From Companilactobacillus suantsaicola (GTDB taxonomy: Bacteria; Bacillota; Bacilli; Lactobacillales; Lactobacillaceae), in contig NZ_RKLY01000011.1 of NCBI RefSeq assembly GCF_004745525.1, forward strand, positions 19,456 to 83,455: a DNA stretch of 64,000 bases, given 5' to 3'. The first letter of the stretch is position 1; every line of letters begins with the position of its first letter. Under the pieces are notes generated by a model. That model was not told the origin of the DNA. It worked only from the letters and a program-made list of their open reading frames with translations, and did no database searches. Shown here piece after piece: positions 35,316 to 43,750 of this stretch. The position numbers and the translations under genes are program-made.

Positions 35316-35354
35316 AATAAAAAAGTTGTTATTTAACAACAAAGAAATAACAAC
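35316..35354 (-). promoter_or_regulatory. Terminator-like hairpin in the opuA leader (possible attenuator)
   Basis: On the minus strand GTTGTTATTT pairs with AAATAACAAC and is followed by a T run, about 50 bp before the opuAA start and about 35 nt after the likely transcription start. It could attenuate the operon. Confidence 0.5.
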
Positions 35355-35393
35355 GACCCTTATAACCCTAACAAATAAATTTTGCTTGTGCAA

Positions 35394-35422
35394 ATTATAA
35401 GTCCTGATGTAAGCAGTTTAAA
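35394..35422 (-). promoter_or_regulatory. Promoter of the opuA operon
   Basis: Minus strand: -35 TTTAAA (35417-35422), 17-bp spacer, -10 TATAAT (35394-35399). It lies downstream of the merR terminator and about 130 bp upstream of opuAA. Confidence 0.55.
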
Positions 35423-35426
35423 CACG

Positions 35427-35464
35427 TAAAAAAGGCGCCATGTCCGAGTTTCAGGACAGGCGTC
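35427..35464 (-). terminator. Terminator after merR
   Basis: Minus strand: GACGCCTGTCC / GGACATGGCGCC stem followed by TTTTTT, downstream of the MerR gene and upstream of the opuA promoter. Between it and merR lies a dyad AAGTTT-GTG-AAACTT (35494-35508) of unknown role. Confidence 0.75.
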
Positions 35465-35538
35465 TATTCCAATAGCAGTATAGTATTGACAAGTTTCACA
35501 AACTTTATGAAAATAAATATTCAAATTTTTTTATTTTT

Positions 35539-35955
35539 CTATTCCAAATGCATCTCATCTTTAACAAATTTTTCTGTACCATCTTCAGTAGCCTTTTGGT
35601 AATATGCACACTTAAAATTGACTGTATCAAGTGTTTCCTGCATTTGTTTCATCTGTTTCTGCACGGAAATTCTTAATTCTTGAAACATTTGATAACGTTC
35701 ATCTAAGGTTTCGTCACCTAACAGTGTCCACTGAATAAATTGTTTAATATCTTTGATCGGCATCCCCGCATTTTTCAGACACTCGATTAATTTAAGTGTA
35801 CCTATATTATCCTCTGAAAAACGACGTACGCCAGCGGTGTTCTTTTGTAAGTTAGGAATTAGTCCTTCTTTATCGTAATAACGAATCGTTGGAATAGACA
35901 AACCAAATTTTTCGGCAACTTCACCAATTGAATAAGTAACAGCTAATTCTTGCAT
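35539..35955 (-). CDS. MerR-family transcriptional regulator
   Basis: About 138 residues. YSIGEVAEKFGLSIPTIRYYDKEGLIPNLQKNTAGVRRFSEDNIGTLKLIECLKNAGMPIKDIKQFI is the MerR DNA-binding domain, followed by a coiled-coil dimer helix and a short C-terminus with one Cys (FKCAYYQ). ATG 35955 is used because AGGAGGAAACA lies directly upstream; an upstream in-frame start adds an unlikely leader. It resembles AdhR/YraB-type aldehyde or stress regulators. No target operon adjoins except possibly its own. Confidence 0.88.
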   Translation of the reverse strand: MQELAVTYSIGEVAEKFGLSIPTIRYYDKEGLIPNLQKNTAGVRRFSEDNIGTLKLIECLKNAGMPIKDIKQFIQWTLLGDETLDERYQMFQELRISVQKQMKQMQETLDTVNFKCAYYQKATEDGTEKFVKDEMHLE

Positions 35956-35976
35956 TTGTTTCCTCCTGTACCCTTT

Positions 35977-35990
35977 ACCTAAAGTTAGGT
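35977..35990. promoter_or_regulatory. Inverted repeat ahead of merR, likely its operator
   Basis: ACCTAA AG TTAGGT, a perfect 6-bp dyad 21 bp upstream of the merR start, in the position expected for a MerR operator within the promoter spacer. Confidence 0.5.
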
Positions 35991-36038
35991 TGAGGTGATT
36001 AAAAGGATAATAGCACAATAAATATGTGAAGTAAAACA

Positions 36039-36074
36039 AAATCCTATATCAACTTAAAATTGATATAGGATTTT
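36039..36074 (-). terminator. Terminator of the dlt operon
   Basis: AAAATCCTATATCAA / TTGATATAGGATTTT with short loop and T run, directly after the dltD stop. Confidence 0.88.
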
Positions 36075-36075
36075 G

Positions 36076-37338
36076 TTATTTAGTAACATTTTTGTTTTGA
36101 GCCCAGTCGTTTGATAAGAAGTAACTATCCATATGATACTGAGTATTTTCTGGATTGGCTTTCTTATCTTGATAATAACTCTTTAGATGATGATCAAGCA
36201 TCAACCAACCACGCCAGCCCATGTGAATCGTATCTTCAGCAATGTAATTTTGATTCTTTACATTCGATAAATCAACGATTTCATTGAAGCCTTGTGATCT
36301 CAATTGATATTTGATTTTCTTATCAAAGTTAATGATCGAACTCTTTGGCATACCAGTGTATTTTACCCAATGTGGATTAATTGGTTGAATAACAAACATT
36401 ACTTCCACTTTGTTTTGTGCAAACATATAAAGTAGTGCTTGGAAATCGTTGTACTCTGGTGAGCTTGTATATTTTACATGACGGTGCGTATTACGATAAG
36501 TTCTAATTCTCTTACGCAATTCCTTACGATAGAAACTATCTCCAATCTGAAGATCATTATCGCGAGAATTGTGTTTAGCTAATTTAGTAGCTAACTTATT
36601 CAAATCTTTATAGTTATAGTCATCTGGCAATTGGCTTGAGGCTTTTTGAATCATTTGTTCATGATCCTTCATCGAAATAGAACCAAACAAGTCATCCTGA
36701 TTCTTTAGACTAGAACGGGCAAAGGTTTTAATGTAGAAACGTTGGAAACTAGTAATCTGCTTACCTTCAGAAATACGCTGTAAGGCATCATCTTCAATTT
36801 GACCTTTGCTGACACCTAATTCAAGGATTCTTGAAGCAACGTATTTATTCATTGCCTTATCACCAGTATTAGACTTCAAAATGAATCCAGTTAATTGCAG
36901 TGGTGATAAGAAATATTGGAAAGCATTAGCAGCAACACCAGATTTGCTAAACCATTGTGGGGAAATAATAAAAACAGCTTTATTTCCCTTTAAATTAGTC
37001 ATCCCACCAACATTCATTGCTTGTGTCAATGAAGCTGTTCCCGGATTACCTTGCAAAAATGGTTTATTCTTCCAATGATACTTTTGCGCCATGGAAGATG
37101 GGTGGAACGGATCCATTCTAGAAAGTTCCGATGAACCAATGATAGGAATGTAATTTTCCTTTTCGGCGGCATTCTTCACACTTTCACCCTTTAAAACTCG
37201 AATGTCCAATGAAGTTGCTGCTTGTCTAACCTTTTGAGGAGTTACCGTCTTAAAGTTGATCGGTGCCCAAAGAAGAATCAATAAAGCAGCAATGGCAACT
37301 ATAACCGGTCCAAAAATCATCCATAACTTTTTTTTCAT
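36076..37338 (-). CDS. dltD: D-alanyl-lipoteichoic acid biosynthesis protein DltD
   Basis: A 420-residue membrane-anchored SGNH-like protein. An N-terminal helix (about 5-25) is followed by GSSELSRMDPFHPSS, where Ser of GSSE is the likely catalytic residue, and by DTIHMGWRGWLMLDHHL near the C-terminus with the His/Asp pair. DltD acts outside the membrane in transferring D-alanine to lipoteichoic acid. Last gene of dltXABCD, 9 bp after dltC, with a terminator behind it. Confidence 0.96.
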   Translation of the reverse strand: MKKKLWMIFGPVIVAIAALLILLWAPINFKTVTPQKVRQAATSLDIRVLKGESVKNAAEKENYIPIIGSSELSRMDPFHPSSMAQKYHWKNKPFLQGNPGTASLTQAMNVGGMTNLKGNKAVFIISPQWFSKSGVAANAFQYFLSPLQLTGFILKSNTGDKAMNKYVASRILELGVSKGQIEDDALQRISEGKQITSFQRFYIKTFARSSLKNQDDLFGSISMKDHEQMIQKASSQLPDDYNYKDLNKLATKLAKHNSRDNDLQIGDSFYRKELRKRIRTYRNTHRHVKYTSSPEYNDFQALLYMFAQNKVEVMFVIQPINPHWVKYTGMPKSSIINFDKKIKYQLRSQGFNEIVDLSNVKNQNYIAEDTIHMGWRGWLMLDHHLKSYYQDKKANPENTQYHMDSYFLSNDWAQNKNVTK

Positions 37339-37346
37339 AATCTACT

Positions 37347-37586
37347 CTATTCCAATTCTTGTACACGTTGAGCAATTTTATTTACGGTTGACCATTGTGA
37401 ACGGTCAAATTCTGAAACTGGTACTTGGATGCCAAAATCATCTTGTAAAGTAACTAATACTTCAACAGTTGCCATTGAGTCCAATACACCATCTTTAAAT
37501 AAATCTTGGTCAGCATCTTGGCCAACGTTGTCCAAACCTGTAACATCTTTTAAAATACCAACAATTTTATTTTTAATTTCATCCAT
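37347..37586 (-). CDS. dltC: D-alanine carrier protein DltC
   Basis: A 79-residue acyl-carrier-type protein. Ser37 in GVLDSMATVEVL takes the phosphopantetheine arm that carries D-alanine from DltA to DltB. Length is exact for the family. It lies 12 bp after dltB and 8 bp before dltD. Confidence 0.97.
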   Translation of the reverse strand: MDEIKNKIVGILKDVTGLDNVGQDADQDLFKDGVLDSMATVEVLVTLQDDFGIQVPVSEFDRSQWSTVNKIAQRVQELE

Positions 37587-37598
37587 AATAATTTTCTC

Positions 37599-38810
37599 CT
37601 AACTGAACCATAATGTATTTAAAATACCTGAGAAGATCAAGAAACTGAAACATACCACGTTAAAGGTTAAGAAGATTGCAAAAGCTTCGGTAAACTTATT
37701 ACTTGGAATCTTTTTACGATGTTTCTTCTTGAATCTTAACCAAGCATCATTAGTGATCATTGCGCAGGCGTGGAAAATACCATAAACAATGTAATACCAA
37801 GTTTCACCGTGCCAGAATCCCATGATCAAGAATAAAGTAATATATCCAAAATTAGCGATCGTAACACGATTCTTCATCCATTTGTGCTTGATAACGGTAA
37901 ACATCAAACGCATGTAAATGAAGTCACGGAACCAGAATGACAAAGTGATGTGCCATCTATTCCAGAAGTCTTTGATATTGTGTGATTTAAATGGAGCTCT
38001 GAAGTTCATCGGCGTCTTAACACCCATGAAATTACTAATGGATACCGCGAAGAGTGAATACCCAGCAAAGTCGAAGAACAAATACATACTGTAAACGTAC
38101 ATGTATGCGACTAGGGCCCAAGAAATTCCTAATGGTGCTTGATCACGATATGACATTACTAAAATTTGTACTTTTGGTAGTAACAAGGTTCCAAAGAAGT
38201 AGCCGATGATGAACTTATACAAGAGACCTTGCATCAACTTATTCACACCACTGTGCAAAAGTTCAACATATTCATCTCGTGTAGGTACTTTGACGACATC
38301 TTTTTGGAAACGTCTGAATCGATCGATAGGTCCTGATGAAATAGTTGGGAAGAATAGTAAGAAACGTAAGAACTCGTAAGGTTTAATATCCTTAATGGCG
38401 CCATCACGAATCTCCATAATTATTTCAACGGCCTTAAAGGTCAAATAACTAATACCCATAAATCCAAAGAGTGATATCGTAGCATTCTTTAGAAGTGGAT
38501 CTAGTTTTACAAAAACTAATGGGATAATCGCTAAGACTACAAAACTAGTGAAAACCCAGAAGTTATTTTTCTTGCGACGATACGAAAGATATACGAAGAC
38601 TAACAGCATCTCGTAAAGGATGTAGAAGATCAGTGACAATCCTTGTGACATATTGCCACCAAAGAAAGTGATGATTAAGATAACGACAGTTGCGATAAAG
38701 TCATAAAATTTGAATCTTTTACCAAACCACAAACCAATCATGATTGGCAATAAAAGTAAAAGTAAATATATAAAGTAATGGGGACTACTGTAAGGTGTAA
38801 TGTTATTCAT
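37599..38810 (-). CDS. dltB: D-alanyl transfer protein DltB (MBOAT)
   Basis: A 403-residue multi-pass O-acyltransferase. FLLFFPTISSGPIDRFRRF and NFRAPFKSHNIKDFWNRWHITLSFWFRDFIY are MBOAT signatures, and the active-site His lies in MGFWHGETWYYIVYG (about residue 335). It passes D-alanine across the membrane toward teichoic acid. It overlaps dltA by 8 bp. Confidence 0.97.
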   Translation of the reverse strand: MNNITPYSSPHYFIYLLLLLLPIMIGLWFGKRFKFYDFIATVVILIITFFGGNMSQGLSLIFYILYEMLLVFVYLSYRRKKNNFWVFTSFVVLAIIPLVFVKLDPLLKNATISLFGFMGISYLTFKAVEIIMEIRDGAIKDIKPYEFLRFLLFFPTISSGPIDRFRRFQKDVVKVPTRDEYVELLHSGVNKLMQGLLYKFIIGYFFGTLLLPKVQILVMSYRDQAPLGISWALVAYMYVYSMYLFFDFAGYSLFAVSISNFMGVKTPMNFRAPFKSHNIKDFWNRWHITLSFWFRDFIYMRLMFTVIKHKWMKNRVTIANFGYITLFLIMGFWHGETWYYIVYGIFHACAMITNDAWLRFKKKHRKKIPSNKFTEAFAIFLTFNVVCFSFLIFSGILNTLWFS

Positions 38811-40320
38811 TAATTTCGCCTATTAAAGTCTTTCTATCAATTTTCCCATTCTTACTAATTGGTAGTTGCTTTACAAATCTTAAAACGTTGGGAATCATGT
38901 ATTCCATTGTGGTTTCTTTCAATGAATCTTTAATATCAGAATTCAAATTATTTTCGTCATCATCTTTAAATTTATCTTCCAAAACAATGCAGGCAATCAT
39001 CTTGCTAACTTGTTTCTTGTTGTTGTACAAAGGAACGGTACATGATTGCTTTACTTGTTCCAAATTACCTAGTAGCGAATCAACTTCTTCAAGTTCGATT
39101 CGGTAACCGTGCATCTTAATTTGGAAATCAGTTCTACCGTGATAGAACAACAAGCCATCGTCAGCCACACTGACCATATCGCCTGTGTGATAGAAAATTT
39201 TTCCATCAATATTTTCAAAAGCTTTATTTGTTTGAACTGGATTATTCAAATAACCCTTTGAAACATCCGGTCCACTGACGAGTAACTCACCAGTTAGCAT
39301 GCCATTTTCGTCTTTAGAACCAATGACCTTGTGTTCCATATTTGGCTTCAAATAACCAATTGGCAAACGATCGAACTTCTCTAAAGCTGTTTGATCAATC
39401 TTAATAGCCGTAATAGCAACAGTATTTTCTGTTGGGCCATAAGTGTTATACAACTCAGCTGAAGGGAATTTCTTCAACAGCTTCTTAGCTGTCGCATGTG
39501 TTAATTCTTCACCACAGAAAATGAATTTATTCAAATGTGGCATATGTGCTTCATCAAAGCCTCTAAACAAAAGACACATTTCAAAAAATGATGGTGTGGA
39601 AACCCAAGTGTTGAAGTCGGAATCGATAATGGCTGTTTGTAACTTACCAAAATTCTTCGTCGTATCCTTATCAACAACATTTAAAGTAGCGCCACTCATT
39701 AAACCAGGATAAATATCAAAGACCGATAAATCGAATGAAAATGGAGCTTGTAAAAGCATCTTCATCTCAGCTGAATAATCAAAGGTCTTTTCAGCCCACT
39801 TTGAGAAATCCAAAATGTTATTAGTACTGATTTGAACTCCCTTAGGAGTTCCAGTAGTTCCTGAAGTAAAAATGATATAAAAATTGTCGTCTGGTCCAAC
39901 ACTACGATTACTGTCATAAATATTATTTTCAGAAACTAATACTCGTTGGAGTTCCTCTTTAGTTACTTGAGGAGTCTCAACTCCAAAATCAGTTGTGTCA
40001 CTCCAGTTCAGTATCAATGATGGTTTTGCTACCGAATTGATTTGAATCACTCGTTGTGGATCTGAAGCGTCATCGACGGGAATATAAGCATGTCCAGCCT
40101 TAATTGCACCTAAGAACATGACCAGCATTTCAAATTGTTGGCCACCGTAAATAATCAACGGACTTTTCTCAGGTAAGAATTTATCCTGAATGAAACTAGC
40201 CACTCGATCAGATTTTTGAATCAACTCTTGATACGTATGTGTTTGTGTCCCATTTCTGTAGCAAACTTTGTTAGGGTTTTGTAATGCGACGGTGGTTATC
40301 TTTTCAATGATTGCATTCAT
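38803..40320 (-). CDS. dltA: D-alanine--DltC ligase DltA
   Basis: A 505-residue adenylating enzyme that activates D-alanine with ATP and loads DltC. FIIFTSGTTGTPKGVQIST (about 149-167) is the AMP-binding P-loop; YNTYGPTEN, YHTGDMV and the C-terminal Lys in ISKNGKIDRK complete the ANL-family motifs. Overlaps dltB by 8 bp. Start ATG 40320; dltX lies 17 bp upstream. Confidence 0.97.
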   Translation of the reverse strand: MNAIIEKITTVALQNPNKVCYRNGTQTHTYQELIQKSDRVASFIQDKFLPEKSPLIIYGGQQFEMLVMFLGAIKAGHAYIPVDDASDPQRVIQINSVAKPSLILNWSDTTDFGVETPQVTKEELQRVLVSENNIYDSNRSVGPDDNFYIIFTSGTTGTPKGVQISTNNILDFSKWAEKTFDYSAEMKMLLQAPFSFDLSVFDIYPGLMSGATLNVVDKDTTKNFGKLQTAIIDSDFNTWVSTPSFFEMCLLFRGFDEAHMPHLNKFIFCGEELTHATAKKLLKKFPSAELYNTYGPTENTVAITAIKIDQTALEKFDRLPIGYLKPNMEHKVIGSKDENGMLTGELLVSGPDVSKGYLNNPVQTNKAFENIDGKIFYHTGDMVSVADDGLLFYHGRTDFQIKMHGYRIELEEVDSLLGNLEQVKQSCTVPLYNNKKQVSKMIACIVLEDKFKDDDENNLNSDIKDSLKETTMEYMIPNVLRFVKQLPISKNGKIDRKTLIGEINE

Positions 40321-40337
40321 TCGATATTACCTTCTTC

Positions 40338-40487
40338 CTAGAATTCGTTGTAAATAAACTTGGCACTTCCTACACCGTTGTACCCGTAAATGTATAAGAG
40401 CACTAAGAGAATAGCGAAAAATACAACCGTTTTAATAATAAAAACCGTAACTGGTTTTTTTAGAAAAACTAGTAAACTATTTTTCAT
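40338..40487 (-). CDS. dltX: DltX, small teichoic acid D-alanylation protein
   Basis: A 49-residue protein, too short for most gene finders, at the head of the dlt operon. It has one membrane helix (VFIIKTVVFFAILLVLLYIYGY) and ends with FIYNEF, matching the conserved C-terminal peptide of DltX that is now thought to carry D-alanine across or at the membrane. RBS GAGGTG. Identity rests on position, size and the C-terminal motif. Confidence 0.93.
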   Translation of the reverse strand: MKNSLLVFLKKPVTVFIIKTVVFFAILLVLLYIYGYNGVGSAKFIYNEF

Positions 40488-41020
40488 AATTTACACCTCA
40501 CCGAATAGAGTTTGCTTTATGCGAAAACTATCTAACCATTCAAAAAAAACTGTGTCAAACCAGAAAATGACTCGAAATAATTGAATATTGTTATTTCTAT
40601 ATCATTTGCATAAACATTATAATAACGATTCAAATGTCGAAAGTAGGCTTTTTCTATAAATAATTTTATTCTTTTTTGACCAATCCCACGTATCCCACGG
40701 CATTTGAAGATATATGTTTAAACAAATTTTATTATAAATGAAAATTAATCAGGTTACCAACAATAGACACTCTGTAAGGTCATTTTATTTGGCAACAGTT
40801 CTTTCAGCGATAATTTGTCAGATGTCATCTCAACAGTTTTTTATTATGACTTAGGAAAGTTAAATGTAAATATTTTGCCGGGACAATTACCAAACTGTTA
40901 GTCTCATGTGACATTTTTGTAAGATAAAGCGCTTACTTTCTACCGATATTATTCTGGATTTATTTGTAAAAATATCAAAAATAACATTTATGATATTGAG
41001 TTATTTCTCTTCTTTTAATG
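40488..41020. other. Long non-coding gap upstream of dltX
   Basis: About 530 bp with no supported gene. It should hold the dlt promoter: a TATAAT on the minus strand at about 40618-40623 is the best -10. A palindromic AAAGCGCTT with cre-like flanks is at about 40926-40935 but is not next to a gene start. A short 29-codon ORF on the minus strand has no ribosome site. Confidence 0.5.
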
Positions 41021-41695
41021 TGTGGGGTGTGATTAGGTTGCCGTCTTCCGCACAAGCCCTGTGATGGACTGGAACGCGGCCGGCACTATTTTAAGCTTTT
41101 GCACAGTTCGCAAAATCTCAAAACTAGGCCTTATTCTAAGCAATAAATTGCTAAGAATAATTTGGCGGCTGAGCCATCACAGGGCTTGTGCTCCAGACTA
41201 GATTTCAATTTTTTGCAGTATTTCAGTAATTTTTGAAATTAGATGGACTTCTATTTGGATTGGGTACTTAACTGTTTTATAGGCATGTACGTTATTGTCT
41301 TATGATATTTTGATTGATTTAATTTAATATAAAAAAATAGGATCTTACCAAAACCACTGTAAAATGTGGCATTAGTAAGATCCTAATTCTTTTGCTATTA
41401 TTATCGCTATTTTTAATATAAAAACTTAATAACTCGTCAAAATACCTATGACCATTCAGAATAGAACAACTATTTTTAAAGGAATGGAAAGTAAATAATC
41501 AATAGAACCAAAATTTAGTCCGGAGCAACAAACTCGATTTGGCTCAGTACTGAAATTTCACTTAGCGCTTTAGCGCTTACGTGAAAGGCCGAGCTTGGAA
41601 ATGCCGCGCACTTTGCGGTAGTTTCAAGTCGTGCCCAGTACGTTCCAGCCAAAATCGAGTTTGTTGCGGAGGACGGCATACTTAACAAAAACAAC
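41021..41695 (-). repeat. Family 1 composite palindromic element, copy C4 (inverted relative to C2)
   Basis: The left module (about 41021-41215) has P1 ACAAGCCCTGTGATGG / CCATCACAGGGCTTGTG. The right module (about 41515-41695) has P1 AACAAACTCGATTTGGCT with a complementary arm. Compared with C2 the whole unit is reversed: sequence right of the left module here matches the reverse complement of C2 just left of its right module. The spacer hairpin, TAGGATCTTAC / GTAAGATCCTA (about 41339-41390), differs in sequence from the C1 and C2 hairpins. The right tip ends at the TAG stop of the ROK gene. Confidence 0.85.
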
Positions 41696-42571
41696 CTAAT
41701 TGCTTTGTTTAAAATCAACATAAGCACCAATCAAATTAGCGTCGTTATGATATTGGCAACTCTTTATAACTGGCATGAATGGTGCGATTTTTACCTCATC
41801 CAAAATCTTTTGGATTTCTTTTTCAATATTTGGAATCAAAAAGTCGGCTTGTGAAATTCCTCCACCTAAAACAATCATTTCGGGATCAAATCCATATTGC
41901 AGATTATAAATTGTTACGGCTAAATTGTGGTACAAATCTTGAGCATATTTTTGTGCTAACTCATCGCCATTATTAGCCAGATCAAAGACTTCTTTACCTG
42001 AATAGTTAGTTTGTTTAGCTTCGTTATAACGCTTAGCTAGCGATACGGCTGTGCTGACATCACTCACGGTCTTATAACCATCTTGAGATAATGTATAACC
42101 AAATTCACCACCGAATAAGTGTTTTCCATGATGAACATGTCCATCCAAAATCACGGCGCCACCGACACCTGTTCCAATCACAAGAAAAATTAAGTTCTTC
42201 AGACCTTTAGCGATGCCACTATCCATTTCTGCCAAAGCTGCACAGTTAGCATCATTTTCCATTGTGACTGGTAGAGCAAAGCGTTTTTCCAATTCTTGTT
42301 GAATTTTAAAGTTGTGAATGTATGGCAAAGCACTTGCACCCTCGATCACACCGGTTTCTTTATTAACTGCACCTGGTGTACTCATCGCCACGCCACTTAA
42401 CTCATGTTCCTTTTTAAAATCATTAACCACTTTTTCCAAACCAGCATAATAACCAGTTAAATCCTTAGGTGTTTCAAAAGAACCTTTTTCAGTCAACTCA
42501 TTTTGAGCTGAATTCCATAGACCATATTTGATGCTAGTACCACCAACATCGATTAATGCAATATCTTTCAT
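41696..42571 (-). CDS. ROK-family sugar kinase, zinc motif absent
   Basis: About 291 residues. ATP-binding IDVGGTSIKYGLW (about 6-18), the sugar site ENDANCAALAEMDSG, and GTGVGGAVILDG are ROK features. The usual CxCGxxGCxE zinc cluster after the catalytic GGEFG region is missing, as in BglK-type beta-glucoside kinases. It is about 60% similar to the ROK protein at 45148. Start ATG 42571 behind GGAGGGG; a TTG at 42592 would precede that site. A cre box overlaps the upstream region. Substrate: likely a glucoside or amino-sugar. Confidence 0.88.
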   Translation of the reverse strand: MKDIALIDVGGTSIKYGLWNSAQNELTEKGSFETPKDLTGYYAGLEKVVNDFKKEHELSGVAMSTPGAVNKETGVIEGASALPYIHNFKIQQELEKRFALPVTMENDANCAALAEMDSGIAKGLKNLIFLVIGTGVGGAVILDGHVHHGKHLFGGEFGYTLSQDGYKTVSDVSTAVSLAKRYNEAKQTNYSGKEVFDLANNGDELAQKYAQDLYHNLAVTIYNLQYGFDPEMIVLGGGISQADFLIPNIEKEIQKILDEVKIAPFMPVIKSCQYHNDANLIGAYVDFKQSN

Positions 42572-42587
42572 TATTTCCCCTCCAAAT

Positions 42588-42601
42588 TGCAATCGTTTAC
42601 A
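42588..42601 (-). promoter_or_regulatory. cre site (CcpA) upstream of the ROK gene
   Basis: Minus strand TGTAAACGATTGCA fits the WTGNAANCGNWNNCW cre consensus and lies 17 bp before the start codon. Carbon-catabolite control is expected. Confidence 0.75.
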
Positions 42602-42873
42602 CTAAACAATACCAGATTACCATATCCATTTATAAAACGTTAACATTCTTGGAGAATCATTGATTTCATTTAATAAAAATTACGTATATACAGATTGTAT
42701 TGCTTTTATTACCACAAATGTTTTAAAAAAATTAGTTAGTTAATTAATTAACATAATCTTGTTTCAGTTTAGATAAAAAACATTTATCAATTACGATACA
42801 AACCGTCTGTTAACTTTTGCTAAAATCTAAGTATGAAATAGGATCCATAATAAACACGTTAGGGGGTTAGCTA

Positions 42874-43695
42874 ATGAAATCATTTAATAAGATTATTCGT
42901 ATACTAGCATTGGCTAGTCTTGCCGTTGCTACTACTCCCCTAACTCAAGTAAAAGCGGCTGAATCTGCTGATGCAATTACTGTTCAAAACGGCTTTTCTT
43001 CAGGTTCAAGTACTACTGGTTCAGCCTCTTCAAGCGACACAACTGATGCAATCACTTACTCCGCTAACGATGCAGCTGACTCAAAGACTTCAACAGTTAC
43101 TGTAACAGTCCTATCCGGTATCTTAACCCTTGATGCCGTACCTGATTTCAATTTCGGAACGATGTCAAAAGGAACTACCGTAAAATTAAAGAACAATACT
43201 GCTGACACTGACGGATTTACTACCGATTCTGACACTGGTGCAAACAATGCAGGAATCGACGGCAACAGTGATGGCTATCTACAAGTTACTGATTCACGTA
43301 ATTTAACCGATCCAAGTAAAATGCCTGGTTTCCAACTCAGTGCCTCGATCGGTAAACTAAACATCGCCTCAAATGAAACTTCCGAATCACTTGATGCAAT
43401 TCTTCATCTAAGTGCTTTGAACTTAGTAGATGATGAAAATAACAACGTAACTAATTCCGATACATTGCTTAAAACAAAAGCAGTTGATATTTCAAGTGTC
43501 GATGGTAATGATCAAACAGTCATCGACATGAAATCTGGAACATATAACCCTGGTGTCATCAGAGCTAAATATAATACGCCTGATGCCGCCAGTTTGACGA
43601 TTCCAAATGACGGTACTGGTTCTACTAAATCCTCTAAAAATATGAACGCTGTCGTTACTTGGACTCTAACTGCTAGTCCTAGCGTAACTAATTAA
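42874..43695 (+). CDS. WxL-domain surface protein
   Basis: A 273-residue secreted protein. The signal peptide ends at VKAAE (about 29), then a Ser/Thr-rich linker, then a WxL domain: VLSGILTLDAVPDFNFGTM, GYLQVTDSR, and the C-terminal VVTWTLTASP with the WTL motif. WxL domains bind peptidoglycan non-covalently. WxL genes are usually clustered with DUF916/DUF3324 partners; none lies here. The start is ATG behind GGGGGTTAGCTA. Strong terminator after it. Confidence 0.9.
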   Translation: MKSFNKIIRILALASLAVATTPLTQVKAAESADAITVQNGFSSGSSTTGSASSSDTTDAITYSANDAADSKTSTVTVTVLSGILTLDAVPDFNFGTMSKGTTVKLKNNTADTDGFTTDSDTGANNAGIDGNSDGYLQVTDSRNLTDPSKMPGFQLSASIGKLNIASNETSESLDAILHLSALNLVDDENNNVTNSDTLLKTKAVDISSVDGNDQTVIDMKSGTYNPGVIRAKYNTPDAASLTIPNDGTGSTKSSKNMNAVVTWTLTASPSVTN

Positions 43696-43701
43696 CTTAA
43701 C

Positions 43702-43745
43702 AAAATAAAAGCCTAGTCAGAAAATTCTGACTAGGCTTTTATTTT
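43702..43745. terminator. Terminator between WxL and GH1 genes
   Basis: Very long stem AAAATAAAAGCCTAGTCAGA / TCTGACTAGGCTTTTATTTT, symmetric, so it ends both converging transcripts. Confidence 0.93.
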
Positions 43746-43750
43746 GTATT

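Noticed and set aside
40860..40930. 29-codon minus-strand ORF upstream of dltX
   Set aside because: No ribosome site, no hydrophobic or family signature; the real small gene there is dltX.
40926..40935. AAAGCGCTT as a cre site for dlt
   Set aside because: Only partly fits the consensus and lies over 430 bp from the dltX start with no promoter beside it.
41515..41730. 71-codon minus-strand ORF at the end of C4
   Set aside because: Falls in the right module of C4 and overlaps the end of the ROK gene in another frame.
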